From positions 930,001-994,000 of the forward strand of contig NZ_JAPKNH010000001.1 of the NCBI RefSeq assembly GCF_026344005.1: a stretch of 64,000 nt of DNA. Direction: 5' to 3'. Both the position numbers and the translations under genes were made by a program. The notes under the pieces were generated by a model that was not told the DNA's origin, did no database searches, and worked only from the letters and a program-made list of their open reading frames with translations. Position 1 is the first letter of the stretch. Each line of letters starts with the position of its first letter. Source of the stretch: Kaistia terrae (GTDB lineage Bacteria > Pseudomonadota > Alphaproteobacteria > Rhizobiales > Kaistiaceae). This document shows, piece by piece, positions 1 to 9,193 of this stretch.

Positions 1-1296
1 CTGGAGTTCAACCTCGCGCCCCCGGCCAATCCGGACACCGTGATGCTCGGCGGGGCGGGTAACGACACCTTCGCCGCGCGGATCAACTTCGGCCTGATCG
101 ACGGTGGCGACGGCTTCGACACCGTGGCCATCACCGCCGTCGACTCCGACGGTCCCGTCAGCCTCGATATCCGGCCCTGGACTACGCTCGGCAGCAAGAT
201 CGTCAATGTCGAGAGCTTTGATGTCTCTGGCGCCTCCGGCAACGACGTTCTGTTTGGTGGCAATGGCGACGACACCTTCCGTGGCAATGGCGGCGACGAC
301 GTGCTGCGCGGCGGCAAGGGCAATGACTGGCTGATGGGCGGCGACGGCAACGATGTGCTCGATGGCGGCGCTGGTGCCGACCGCCTGGAGGGCGGCGAGG
401 GGAAGGATCGTGTCGACTACGGCAACTCGACCGCCGGCATCGACGTCAATCTCGACCGTGCCAGCCAAATCGGCGGCTTCGCCCATGGCGACGTGCTGGT
501 TGGGATCGAGGATGTTTGGGGCAGCAACTACAACGACGTACTCGTCGGCAATGCGGGCGCGAATGTCATCCACGGCGGCGCCGGCGACGACCAGATCAAC
601 GGCCGGGGCGGCTTTGATCGGATCAATGGCGGTGACGGCAACGACACCATCTACATGAGCGACATGGGCGCCGACTGGATCGACGGTGGCGACGGTGTCG
701 ACATGCTGCAGATCAAGTCGCCATCCACCGGCTCGTACTGGATCGACATGCAGAACGGCGAGACCTCGACCGGCTCGTCCTTCCAGAACATCGAGAAGCT
801 GACCCTGTTCGGTCCCGATTACGGCCCGAACGGCTACACGCCGCCGGTCGCTTTCGACGTCATCGGCGGTAGCGGCGACGACTATGTCCAGATGCTGACG
901 ACCAGCGGCCTCGTCACGTTCCATGGCGGCACCGGCAACGATGTCGCCCACGGTGGCAAGGCCAACGACCTGTTGTTCGGGGACGATGGCGACGACCGCC
1001 TGCGCGGCTTTCGCGGTGACGACACCCTGACCGGCGGCGCCGGCGCCGATACCTTCATCTTCGACGGCCAATACAATGAAGGCTTCGACACCATCACCGA
1101 TTTCAGCGCCGCCGAGGGTGACCAGCTCTATTTCCAGCCGGTCACCGGCCGTGCCTTCGCCAACTACGCCGGCTTCCAGGCGCATGCGTACGACACGCCG
1201 GAGGGCGTGCATGTCGATTTTGGCGGCGGCAGCGGCTTCCTGATCGCCAATGTCACGCTGGCCGAGATCGGTCCGGATCAGATGAGCTTTTACTGA
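1..1296 (+). CDS. RTX (hemolysin-type calcium-binding repeat) protein, 5' end outside window
   Basis: The reading frame is open from the first base, so the N-terminus lies upstream; about 431 residues are visible. They are dominated by glycine-aspartate nonapeptides of the form GGxGxDxxx in at least four blocks (for example near bases 250-400, 560-640, 860-1000), which in this family fold into calcium-bound parallel beta-rolls. Between blocks are longer spacers without repeats. The C-terminus has the typical last repeat GGAGADTFIF followed by a hydrophobic tail, where type I secretion signals sit. This suggests a protein exported by an ABC/MFP/TolC system that folds outside the cell on binding calcium. 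No secretion genes are visible. The catalytic or adhesive domain, if any, is not in the window, so the function is unknown. Confidence 0.9.
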   Translation: MEFNLAPPANPDTVMLGGAGNDTFAARINFGLIDGGDGFDTVAITAVDSDGPVSLDIRPWTTLGSKIVNVESFDVSGASGNDVLFGGNGDDTFRGNGGDDVLRGGKGNDWLMGGDGNDVLDGGAGADRLEGGEGKDRVDYGNSTAGIDVNLDRASQIGGFAHGDVLVGIEDVWGSNYNDVLVGNAGANVIHGGAGDDQINGRGGFDRINGGDGNDTIYMSDMGADWIDGGDGVDMLQIKSPSTGSYWIDMQNGETSTGSSFQNIEKLTLFGPDYGPNGYTPPVAFDVIGGSGDDYVQMLTTSGLVTFHGGTGNDVAHGGKANDLLFGDDGDDRLRGFRGDDTLTGGAGADTFIFDGQYNEGFDTITDFSAAEGDQLYFQPVTGRAFANYAGFQAHAYDTPEGVHVDFGGGSGFLIANVTLAEIGPDQMSFY

Positions 1297-1330
1297 CAAC
1301 AAACCTCCAGCCAAACAGCAGGAACACGCA

Positions 1331-2374
1331 ATGACCGTTCTCGTCACAGGTGGCGCAGGCTATATCGGCAGCCACATGGTGCTGGCGCTCGCCGATGCCG
1401 GGCGCGACACCATCGTCCTCGACGATCTCTCGACAGGCTTCGCCGACCAGATTCCGGCCGGCGTGCGGCTGATCCAGGGTGATTGCGGCGACGAGGCGCT
1501 GGTGCAGCGGTTGATCCGCGAATACGGCGTCACGGCCATCGTTCATTTCGCCGGTTCGATCGTGGTACCGGATTCGGTCACGGATCCGCTCGGCTATTAT
1601 TTCAACAACACCGCCAAATCGCGCGCGTTGATCGCCGCCGCCGTCGCCGGCGGCGTGCGAAATTTCATCTTCTCCTCGACCGCGGCCGTCTATGGCGAGC
1701 CGGATATCAGCCCAATCTCGGAAAGTTCCGCGATGCAGCCGATTTCGCCCTATGGCGCGTCCAAGCTGATGACGGAGTGGATGCTGCGCGACACCGTGGC
1801 GGCGCATGACATCCGTTCCGTCGTGCTCCGCTATTTCAATGTTGCCGGCGCCGATCCCGAGGGCCGCTCGGGTCAGTCGTTCCCGCGCGCCACGCATCTG
1901 ATCAAGCTCGCCTGCCAGGCAGCGCTCGGCCAACGCAGCCATCTAGACGTGTTCGGGCAGGACTATGCGACACCGGACGGCACCTGCGTGCGCGACTACA
2001 TCCATGTCAGCGATCTGGCCCGTGCGCATGTCCTTGCGCTCGACCATCTGCAGAAGGGCGGCGAGAGCCTGACGATGAATTGCGGCTATGGGCGCGGCTT
2101 CTCTGTCCTGGAAGTGATCGAGGCGGTGAAGCGCGTTTCCGGTGTCGATTTCGCAGTCCGCCTCGCCCCGCGTCGCGCCGGCGATCCGCCGTCGCTGGTG
2201 GCGGCGACCGATCGGATTCGCGAGCGTCTTGCCTTCCGTCCGGAGCGGGACGAACTCGACCTGATCGTCGCCGACGCCCTCGGTTGGGAAGTATCGCTGC
2301 AGCAGCGTGTTCAGGAACGGCGCGCCCCAAGGGCGAACTCGGCCACGCAGGGCGCACCAGCCTTCGCGGTTTGA
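1331..2374 (+). CDS. galE: UDP-glucose 4-epimerase
   Basis: Extended short-chain dehydrogenase of 347 residues that interconverts UDP-glucose and UDP-galactose with bound NAD, supplying galactose for exopolysaccharide or LPS. The Rossmann motif GGAGYIGSH is at residues 7-15. The catalytic triad is S116 (in FSST), Y141 and K145 (YGASK), and a GalE-like C-terminal substrate domain follows. The ATG follows a weak GGAA and lies 34 bp after the RTX gene, so the two may share a transcript. Length is normal for the family. A 4-epimerase for another UDP-sugar cannot be excluded on motifs alone. Confidence 0.93.
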   Translation: MTVLVTGGAGYIGSHMVLALADAGRDTIVLDDLSTGFADQIPAGVRLIQGDCGDEALVQRLIREYGVTAIVHFAGSIVVPDSVTDPLGYYFNNTAKSRALIAAAVAGGVRNFIFSSTAAVYGEPDISPISESSAMQPISPYGASKLMTEWMLRDTVAAHDIRSVVLRYFNVAGADPEGRSGQSFPRATHLIKLACQAALGQRSHLDVFGQDYATPDGTCVRDYIHVSDLARAHVLALDHLQKGGESLTMNCGYGRGFSVLEVIEAVKRVSGVDFAVRLAPRRAGDPPSLVAATDRIRERLAFRPERDELDLIVADALGWEVSLQQRVQERRAPRANSATQGAPAFAV

Positions 2375-2542
2375 TATCTGCCGCAGCGGGCGACGCGAGA
2401 CGGGCTGCTGGATGTCCGCCTGCATGAAACGTGCGAACAGGCGTTTTGGCGCCCGGTTCGCACGACGCGGATTGGCCAAACCGGGCGAAGATCGCATATA
2501 GAAGGGACAAATGGCACACGTTCCCCGGCAAGACCTATAAAT

Positions 2543-3592
2543 ATGCAGCAATATCAAAGACATAAACTGTCCGTCGCTCCAATGATGGATTGGACCGACC
2601 GTCATTGCCGCTATTTTCACCGTCTGCTTTCGGCGGAAACGCTGCTCTACACTGAGATGGTCGTGGCCGATGCGATCCTGCATGGCGACCGGCAAAAGCT
2701 GCTGGGCTTTGACCCGGCCGAGCAGCCGCTGGCATTGCAGATTGGTGGCTCGGATCCGGAGAAGTTGGCCAAGGCGGCCCGGATTGGCGCTGATTTCGGC
2801 TATAGCGAGATCAACCTGAATGTCGGTTGCCCGTCCGACCGCGTGCAGTCGGGTACGTTTGGTGCCTGCCTGATGCGCGAGCCACAACTCGTCGCGGAAT
2901 GCGTCTCCGCAATGAAGGCCACGGTCTCGATCCCGGTGACGGTGAAGTGTCGGATCGGCGTTGACGAACAGGATGTCGAAGTCGCCCTCGACACCTTCGC
3001 CGACGCAATGGTAGCCGCCGGCGTCGACGCGCTGTGGGTTCATGCGCGAAAGGCCTGGTTGCAGGGCCTGTCGCCGAAGGAAAACCGCGATATTCCGCCG
3101 CTCGATTATGATCGCGTCTATCGCCTGAAGGCGCGTATGCCGGACGTCTATGTCGGCATCAATGGCGGCATCAAGAGCCTCGACGAGGCCGAAGCGCATC
3201 TCGCCCATGTCGATGGCGTCATGATCGGCCGCGCCGCCTATCATGAGCCGGAACTGCTCGCCGCCGCTGACCGTCGTCTTTATGGCGCCGACCGGCCGGA
3301 TGCGGATCCGCGCGAGATCATAGAGGCGATGCTGCCTTACATTGCCAAGCAGCTGGCCGCCGGGACCCCCGTCAGTCACATGGCGCGCCATATGCTCGGG
3401 CTCTATCACGGTCGGCCCGGCGCGCGTCGTTTCCGCCAGATCCTGACGGTCGAGGGCGCGGGTCGGCAGGCCGGTATCGACGTGTTCCACCGCGCCATGG
3501 ACGCCGTCGACGCGATCACGGCAACGGTCGCAGCGAGCGCGGCCGAAAGCGAGGCCTATGCCTTAGCGCATGGCAACATCGCCGCCGCCTGA
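2543..3592 (+). CDS. dusA: tRNA-dihydrouridine(20/20a) synthase DusA
   Basis: FMN-dependent enzyme of 349 residues that reduces U20 and U20a in the tRNA D-loop. The TIM-barrel start VAPMMDWTDRHCR (residues 11-23) and the active-site block NLNVGCPSDRVQ with catalytic C96 are both diagnostic; the SGTFGACLM segment and the late GRAAYHEPELL segment are DusA-type rather than DusB or DusC. It is preceded by 168 bp with no other gene and followed by about 110 bp. Expressed singly as far as can be seen. Confidence 0.95.
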   Translation: MQQYQRHKLSVAPMMDWTDRHCRYFHRLLSAETLLYTEMVVADAILHGDRQKLLGFDPAEQPLALQIGGSDPEKLAKAARIGADFGYSEINLNVGCPSDRVQSGTFGACLMREPQLVAECVSAMKATVSIPVTVKCRIGVDEQDVEVALDTFADAMVAAGVDALWVHARKAWLQGLSPKENRDIPPLDYDRVYRLKARMPDVYVGINGGIKSLDEAEAHLAHVDGVMIGRAAYHEPELLAAADRRLYGADRPDADPREIIEAMLPYIAKQLAAGTPVSHMARHMLGLYHGRPGARRFRQILTVEGAGRQAGIDVFHRAMDAVDAITATVAASAAESEAYALAHGNIAAA

Positions 3593-3701
3593 GACAAGGT
3601 GCTGTGCCGGGAAGTCGCTTTCTCGTGACCGTGCGGGCCGGTATGGATGATGGCACAACCGATTCCGGCCCTAGCAAGCCCGTAGCGAAAGCATTCCCGA
3701 C

Positions 3702-4694
3702 ATGACGATTCGCGGTTTCACGATCGACGGTTTCCTGATCGCGCTGGTGCTCGTGGTTATCGCAGCCATTGCGTTTCCGGGGCCGGGCGAGAGCGGCGGC
3801 GTCCTGCATATGGATCTCATCGCCACCTATGGCGTCGCGGTGATCTTCTTCCTGTACGGCCTGACGCTGGCGCCCGAGCGCATGCATGCCGGCATTCGGC
3901 ATTGGCGCGTCCATATCGCCGTTCAGCTCTGCACCTTCGTGCTGTTCCCCATCGTCGTTCTTACCTTGGGCACGCCGTTCAAGAGCTTCATCCCGGAAGA
4001 GGTCTGGATCGGCTTCTTCTTTCTGGCGGCATTGCCCTCGACGGTGTCTTCCTCTGTCGCCATGACCTCGCTGGCACGCGGCAACGTGCCGGTCGCGATC
4101 TTCAACGCGACCCTGTCGAGCCTGATCGGCGTCTTCGCGACGCCGCTGCTGATGGCGTGGTTCCTGTCGGCGTCGGGTGTCGGCATGGCGCTGCTACCGG
4201 TCATCGGCAAGATCGTTCTGCTGGTCCTGCTGCCGATCATCGTCGGTCAGATCGCGCGTCATTGGCTCTATGCCTGGGCGACGCGCCACATCAAGTCGAT
4301 CCGTCTGGCGGACCGGGCGATCATCCTGGCGATCGTCTACAACTCGTTTGCCGACTCAATCGCCGAGGGCGTCTGGGCCGGGCATGACGTCAGCCTGATC
4401 GCCTCGATTATCGTCGGCGTGATCGCGTTGTTCTTCATCATCTACGGCCTGATGCTGATCCCGTGCCGTCTGATGGGGCTGAACCGGGCCGATACGATCG
4501 CCTGTTTGTTCTGTGCTTCGAAGAAGTCGCTGGCGACCGGCGTGCCGATGGCCAAGCTGATGTTCTCCGGCTCGCCGGCCCTCGGCCTGATCATCGCGCC
4601 GATCATGCTCTACCATTTCTTCCAGTTGCTGATCGTCAGCGTCATCGCGAACAAGGCGGGCCGTCGCGCAGAGGCCGAGGCAGCTACCGCCTGA
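3702..4694 (+). CDS. bile acid:sodium symporter-like (SBF-like, YfeH-type) membrane protein
   Basis: Inner-membrane protein of 330 residues with about ten hydrophobic segments, starting LIALVLVVIAAIAFPG and ending near LIVSVIANKAG. It resembles the SBF-like branch to which E. coli YfeH belongs (332 residues), including the conserved LYGLTLAPE, LPSTVSSSVAMTSLARGNVP and FCASKKSLATGVPMAKLMF segments that line the binding site in this fold. Sodium-coupled uptake of an organic anion is the family expectation; the substrate is not known. A strong terminator follows at 4742-4767. Confidence 0.8.
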   Translation: MTIRGFTIDGFLIALVLVVIAAIAFPGPGESGGVLHMDLIATYGVAVIFFLYGLTLAPERMHAGIRHWRVHIAVQLCTFVLFPIVVLTLGTPFKSFIPEEVWIGFFFLAALPSTVSSSVAMTSLARGNVPVAIFNATLSSLIGVFATPLLMAWFLSASGVGMALLPVIGKIVLLVLLPIIVGQIARHWLYAWATRHIKSIRLADRAIILAIVYNSFADSIAEGVWAGHDVSLIASIIVGVIALFFIIYGLMLIPCRLMGLNRADTIACLFCASKKSLATGVPMAKLMFSGSPALGLIIAPIMLYHFFQLLIVSVIANKAGRRAEAEAATA

Positions 4695-4740
4695 AGCCAG
4701 ACGTTCTCAAGAGGGCGCTGGCCGTTTCCGCCAGCAACAG

Positions 4741-4767
4741 AACGGCCGCCTTGGGCGGCCGTTTTTT
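4741..4767 (+). terminator. Rho-independent terminator after the SBF-like transporter
   Basis: A 9-bp perfect stem (ACGGCCGCC / GGCGGCCGT) with a 3-nt loop is followed by six Ts. It lies 47 bp after the transporter stop codon. Confidence 0.9.
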
Positions 4768-4947
4768 GTCGGTATCGATCGTCGTGAGATTGGCGCTGTG
4801 CGTCAGTCCTGCCGCAGAAGCTTCGTTTGGGGCTCGTGGGCCACTTGCTTTCCCGTATGACCGCTGTCACACGCCTTTGACCGGTATAGCGACGAACGGC
4901 AGGCGTATTTCTTGGTAATTGAAGAATTTGGTCCGGTCGCCCATGCG

Positions 4948-5124
4948 TCAGGCGTCAACCTTCGCAAGTCCTTCGAGGCGGATGGCCAACGTGTTCATCA
5001 CGACTTGGCGTTGCTCGTCGCTCATTCGCGACCAGTGGCTGATCTCGTCCAGCGACCGGCCGCATCCCTCGCAGAGTTCCGTCTCGGGATCGAGAATGCA
5101 GAGGCTGATGCAGGGCGAGATCAT
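4948..5124 (-). CDS. DUF1289 family small Cys-rich protein
   Basis: A 58-residue protein with C5, C9, C18 and C21 in the arrangement PCISLC...ELCEGCGRSLDEI, the DUF1289 signature; four cysteines this close suggest a small zinc knuckle, which is inference. The family has no firmly assigned function. The ATG chosen (5122-5124) overlaps the cobS stop in an ATGA junction, so translation is probably coupled to cobS. The rest of the protein (ISHWSRMSDEQRQVVMNTL) matches the usual helical tail of the family. Confidence 0.85.
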   Translation of the reverse strand: MISPCISLCILDPETELCEGCGRSLDEISHWSRMSDEQRQVVMNTLAIRLEGLAKVDA

Positions 5125-5924
5125 GACGAGGCGACGATGGCCATCAAATAGGTGATCAGCGTGATCTGCTGCACGGCGCCGAGCGTGTCGCCGGTCTGGC
5201 CGGCAATCTGCCATGCACAGAGCTTCTGGAAGGCATAGCCCGCTACTCCCGCCACGGCGAGCGCCACGACTGCCGGGAAAATGCCGGTGCCGATCGCCCC
5301 GCAGATCAGCGCGGCAAGGATCGCGATGCCGATGGCCGTCAGGCCGGTATCGCGTGACGGGCGGCCGGTCGCGCTGGCCAATCCCTCGAAGCGAGCGGGG
5401 GGCAACGCTGCCCAGAGCTGGACGATCGCGGCGCGGCTGACGATCTCGGCGCCAATCAACGCGGTGGCGACGGGCCAGGCGCCGTAGGGCAGCAGAGCGG
5501 CCAGCAGGCTTGCCCGCAACAGCAGGGAGAGCACCAGCGCAACGCCGCCAAACGTGCCGATCCGGCTGTCGCGCATGATCTCCAGCTTGCGCGTCGCCGT
5601 GGTGCCGCCGCCGAAACCGTCGGCGGTGTCGGCCAGTCCGTCCTCATGCAGCGCACCGGTCAGCGCGATGGTCGCCGCCAGCGAAAGCGCGGCGGCGGCG
5701 ATCGTCGGCAAGCCGAGGGCGGAAGCGATCAACAGGGCGAGGGCGCCGACAATGCCGACGATCAGGCCAACGCCCGGAAAGGCGCGGGCGGCAATGGTGA
5801 AATCGGGCCGACGTTCGGCTGCGACGCCGAGCCGGGCAGCCGGTAGCCGGGTCAGGAAGGCCGTCGCCGCCGCGAGCTCGGACAACGAGGTGCGAATGGC
5901 GGTCCGGTACGAGTCGTCGGTCAT
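5121..5924 (-). CDS. cobS: adenosylcobinamide-GDP ribazoletransferase (cobalamin synthase)
   Basis: Integral membrane enzyme of 267 residues catalysing the last cobalamin assembly step, joining adenosylcobinamide-GDP to alpha-ribazole. The catalytic acidic motif HEDGLADTADGFGGG with following EIMRDSRIGTFG is clear, and several hydrophobic stretches surround it. In rhizobial naming this activity is often called CobV. It is divergent from cobT with 182 bp between the two starts, and overlaps the DUF1289 gene by 4 bp. No recognisable cobalamin riboswitch was found in the divergent interval. Confidence 0.95.
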   Translation of the reverse strand: MTDDSYRTAIRTSLSELAAATAFLTRLPAARLGVAAERRPDFTIAARAFPGVGLIVGIVGALALLIASALGLPTIAAAALSLAATIALTGALHEDGLADTADGFGGGTTATRKLEIMRDSRIGTFGGVALVLSLLLRASLLAALLPYGAWPVATALIGAEIVSRAAIVQLWAALPPARFEGLASATGRPSRDTGLTAIGIAILAALICGAIGTGIFPAVVALAVAGVAGYAFQKLCAWQIAGQTGDTLGAVQQITLITYLMAIVASS

Positions 5925-6106
5925 CGGAATTGCCCCCGGTCGGCGGATAGTCGCACCGAGTCGCCGTCATCGGCGCTTGCGGTACGCTGAGGGACCGTTA
6001 TAGATCGCCTCGCGGCCGGCCGCCAAGCGTCGTGAATCACAGCAAGTGTCGTGTAACACGGCCCGGCGCGCCGCTTCCATCCACCCCGCATCAAGCCGAG
6101 ATACAT

Positions 6107-7135
6107 ATGGCCCGCTCCGCTTCCGGACTTCCCTTCGACGACATTCGCGCCCTTTTCGACGCGTTGCCGGGACCCGACGAGGCGGCGGTTCTCGCCATCC
6201 GGGCGCGCGACGCCCAGTTGACCAAGCCGGCCGGCTCGCTTGGCCGTCTTGAGGACTTGGCCGAATGGCTCGGCGCGTGGCAGGGCAGGGCTCGTCCCGC
6301 CGTCACCCGTCCGCTGGTCGCGATTTTCGCTGGCAATCACGGCGTCGCGGCGCGTGGCGTCTCCGCTTTCCCTTCCAGCGTCACCCAGCAGATGGTCGAG
6401 AATTTTGCCGCCGGCGGCGCCGCGATCAACCAGATCTGCATCGTCTACGATCTCGGGCTGAAGGTGTTTGACCTCGCTCTCGATATTCCGACCGGCGATA
6501 TCACCGTCGAAGCCGCGCTGGATGAAGCGGGCTGTGCCGCCACCATGGCCTTCGGCATGGAAGCAACCGCTGGCGGCATCGACCTCCTGGCGATTGGCGA
6601 AATGGGCATCGGCAACACGACGATCGCCGCCGCGGTCGCGGCCGGCCTGTTTGGTGGCACCGGCAGCGAGTGGGTCGGCCCTGGCACCGGCGTCGATGCC
6701 GAGGGATTGGCGCGAAAGGTGGTGGCAATCGACACGGCGCTGGAGTTGCATTCGGCCCATCTCGGCGATCCGCTCGAAGTGCTGCGCCGTCTCGGTGGCC
6801 GCGAACTCGCCGCCATCGCCGGCGCGATCCTCGCCGCCCGCATGAGCCGCATCCCGGTCATCGTCGACGGTTATGTCGCAACGGCTGCCGCTGCTGTCCT
6901 CTACAAGATGGATCCGACATCGCTCGATCATTGCCAGTTTGGTCATGTCTCGGCCGAGCCGGCTCACGCCAAACTGCTGGCGGCGATGGGCAAGACGGCC
7001 CTGCTCGATCTCGGAATGCGCCTTGGCGAAGGCACGGGCGCGGCTATGGCCGCAGGCCTCGTCAAGGCTGCGGCCGAGATCCACACCGGCATGGCGACGT
7101 TCACGCAGGCCGGCGTTTCGGGTAAGGCCGACTGA
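6107..7135 (+). CDS. cobT: nicotinate-nucleotide--dimethylbenzimidazole phosphoribosyltransferase
   Basis: Makes alpha-ribazole 5'-phosphate from nicotinate mononucleotide and dimethylbenzimidazole, the lower-ligand donor that CobS uses after dephosphorylation. Diagnostic blocks are TKPAGSLGRLEDLAEWLGAW near the N-terminus, FAGNHGVAARGVSAFP, GEMGIGNTTIAAA with the GTG substrate loop after it, and the C-terminal GMRLGEGTGAAMA. I chose the ATG at 6107 (342 residues), which gives the usual family start; an in-frame start at 6032 adds 25 residues that do not look like the family. The name CobU is used in some alphaproteobacteria. Confidence 0.94.
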   Translation: MARSASGLPFDDIRALFDALPGPDEAAVLAIRARDAQLTKPAGSLGRLEDLAEWLGAWQGRARPAVTRPLVAIFAGNHGVAARGVSAFPSSVTQQMVENFAAGGAAINQICIVYDLGLKVFDLALDIPTGDITVEAALDEAGCAATMAFGMEATAGGIDLLAIGEMGIGNTTIAAAVAAGLFGGTGSEWVGPGTGVDAEGLARKVVAIDTALELHSAHLGDPLEVLRRLGGRELAAIAGAILAARMSRIPVIVDGYVATAAAAVLYKMDPTSLDHCQFGHVSAEPAHAKLLAAMGKTALLDLGMRLGEGTGAAMAAGLVKAAAEIHTGMATFTQAGVSGKAD

Positions 7136-7137
7136 GG

Positions 7138-8337
7138 TCAGCCGGCCGCGCGCCAGAGGATCTCGGTCTCTTCCGCCAGTGGCGTCTCTATCGCTGGAGA
7201 TTCCGTCTCGATGACGCGGGAGCGGGGGAAGCAGGCGAGGGCTTCCGTGCCGTCGCCAACGCTTGAGCGCAGTTCGAAGGTGCCGCCATGAAGCCGGGTG
7301 ATCGCCTCGACAATCGGCAGGCCCATGCCGGCGCCGGGTTCGGCCATCCGGATCGTGCTTTCACCCTGCCCGAACGGTGACATCACGGTCGCGATTTCCG
7401 CGACCGCGATGCCGGGGCCATTGTCGCGGATCGATATGTACTGGCCGCCCCCCGCCGTCCACCCGGCGCGGATGAAAATCTCGCCGCCCGTTGGTGTGAA
7501 TTTGACAGCGTTGGACAGCAGATTGAGCGCGATTTGCCGGATACCGCCCGGATCGGCGCGAAGTTTTGGCAGAGCGGGTTCGATCTCCACCAGGATTTGT
7601 AACCCGCGATTTCGGGCGCGCGGGCCGACGAGAGCCTCGCAGGCAATCAGGACCTCGGCCAGGTCCACAGCCCCTTCGTTCAGTGCATAGCGTCCGGCTT
7701 CGAGACCCGACAGGTCGAGGATCTCGTTGATCAAGCCAAGCAAATGGCGACCGCTGGCATGGATATCACCGGCATAGTCGCGGTAGGCCGGGTTATGCAT
7801 CGGTCCCAGTACTTCGCTCATCATCACTTCGGAGAAGCCCAGAATGGCGTTGAGCGGCGTGCGGAGCTCGTGGTTCATCGTTGCCAGGAAGCGCGTACGC
7901 GCCAGATTGGCCTCATCCGCAATCCGCAGGGAATGCTTCGAAGTCGCCTGCGCCGCTGCCAGCTCGAACGCAAGACGAGCCTGTTCAGCCTGATGCACAC
8001 GCTCGCTGCGGATGCATCGAAGCGCGCTGAGCAGAGCACAGGCGCTGAGCGCGACGCCGGTCCCCATAACCACTGGAACCGAGGCTGATGGGAGCCAGAC
8101 TGGTGCCAGGGCTGCGGCCGCCAGAATGAGTGCTGGCACAGTGAGGCAAGCGGCCAATCGCACCGGCGCAGTGTTCGCGCGTAGAGGGCGTCCGGCTTCG
8201 GCATTTTGGAAAGGGGCAGGGCCGGCTTCAGTCAGAGGGTCGCGAAAGAGCCTGGTCCCCGCGCGACGCCGTTCAAGGTCGTCGTCGGGCCGGGGAGGGT
8301 ATTCGCCAATGACCGTCTCTGCCGACAGGCGCTGCAT
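7138..8337 (-). CDS. sensor histidine kinase (HisKA/HATPase)
   Basis: Membrane sensor kinase of 399 residues. Two hydrophobic segments (about 61-81 and 88-107) anchor it with almost no periplasmic loop. A short coiled region leads to the HisKA box with H156 in NHELRTPLNAILGFSEVM. The ATPase domain has the N box NLLSNAVKF, G1 DNGPGI and a slightly unusual G2, GAGMGLPIV. With so small an outside part it may sense the membrane or the cytoplasm. No response regulator is adjacent. The ATG at 8335-8337 has CTGGAAG upstream; longer starts would run into the divergent UDG gene. Confidence 0.88.
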   Translation of the reverse strand: MQRLSAETVIGEYPPRPDDDLERRRAGTRLFRDPLTEAGPAPFQNAEAGRPLRANTAPVRLAACLTVPALILAAAALAPVWLPSASVPVVMGTGVALSACALLSALRCIRSERVHQAEQARLAFELAAAQATSKHSLRIADEANLARTRFLATMNHELRTPLNAILGFSEVMMSEVLGPMHNPAYRDYAGDIHASGRHLLGLINEILDLSGLEAGRYALNEGAVDLAEVLIACEALVGPRARNRGLQILVEIEPALPKLRADPGGIRQIALNLLSNAVKFTPTGGEIFIRAGWTAGGGQYISIRDNGPGIAVAEIATVMSPFGQGESTIRMAEPGAGMGLPIVEAITRLHGGTFELRSSVGDGTEALACFPRSRVIETESPAIETPLAEETEILWRAAG

Positions 8338-8410
8338 CTCACAACTTCCAGGAAGGAAGTAATCTAGGGTTGTCCTTGAATTTGCGTTTCGAACGCTTAA
8401 TACCGACTTG

Positions 8411-9076
8411 ATGAGCATGGTTAAGTCATTGCTAAATCCCGCAGCGCCGCCGACTTCCGGGCTGGACAGGATGCTCGCCGACATTCGTGCTTGCCGCATC
8501 TGCGTGGAGCACCCCATCGGCCGCCGCTTGCCGCACGAGCCGCGCCCGGTTGTCTGGGGCTCCGCCACCGCACGAATTCTGATCGCGGGCCAGGCGCCGG
8601 GGACGCGCGTGCACGCTTCCGGCAAACCGTTCACGGACCCCTCCGGTGACCGGCTTCGCGCATGGATGGGGATCGACGAGGCTGACTTCTACGACGAGAC
8701 GCGGATCGCCATCGTGCCGATGGGCTTTTGCTTTCCGGGCCTCGACGCCAAGGGCGGCGACCTGCCGCCACGCCGCGAATGTGCGCCTGCATGGCGCCAC
8801 GAGCTTTTGGCGCGGATGCCGGCGGTCGATTTGGTCCTCGCCGTCGGGCTCTATGCGCAGCAATACCATCTGGGCAAGCGCGCCAAGGGAAGCCTCACGG
8901 AAACCGTCGCGGACTGGCGACAATTGCTCGAAGACACGGCGCCTGTGCCGGTCCTGCCATTGCCCCATCCGTCCTGGCGCAACTCCGGGTGGATCAAGCG
9001 GAATCCGTGGTTCGAAGCGGAGCTGATCCCGACGCTGCAAGGCCTCGTTAGCGCACGGCTTGCGGGTCAGAGTTGA
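8411..9076 (+). CDS. uracil-DNA glycosylase family protein, Fe-S type
   Basis: DNA repair enzyme of 221 residues. Motif 1 is GQAPGTRVHASGKPFTD (residues 60-76) and motif 2 is PHPSWRNSGW near the C-terminus, both characteristic of the UDG superfamily. Four cysteines, C28 and C31 (CRIC) with C107 and C124, have the spacing seen for the [4Fe-4S] cluster in family 4/5 glycosylases. The usual family 4 GEAPG is GQAPG here, so the exact subfamily and base preference are uncertain; the UdgX KRRIH insertion is absent. It is divergent from the kinase with only 73 bp between them. TTG (8408) and ATG (8417) are alternative starts. Confidence 0.83.
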   Translation: MSMVKSLLNPAAPPTSGLDRMLADIRACRICVEHPIGRRLPHEPRPVVWGSATARILIAGQAPGTRVHASGKPFTDPSGDRLRAWMGIDEADFYDETRIAIVPMGFCFPGLDAKGGDLPPRRECAPAWRHELLARMPAVDLVLAVGLYAQQYHLGKRAKGSLTETVADWRQLLEDTAPVPVLPLPHPSWRNSGWIKRNPWFEAELIPTLQGLVSARLAGQS

Positions 9077-9193
9077 CAACTTCCTGCGATTTGAGCATTT
9101 ATCGAAGAATAATTTTCCCCATTCAGTGATATCGATAGCCTTCATTGGAAAATGATACTCGATTCACCGGAGTTTTAGGCAGAGGGTTTCTGA

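Noticed and set aside
5925-6106. Possible cobalamin riboswitch between cobS and cobT
   Set aside because: The 182-bp interval lacks a B12-box-like GCCACTG and the needed multi-stem fold.
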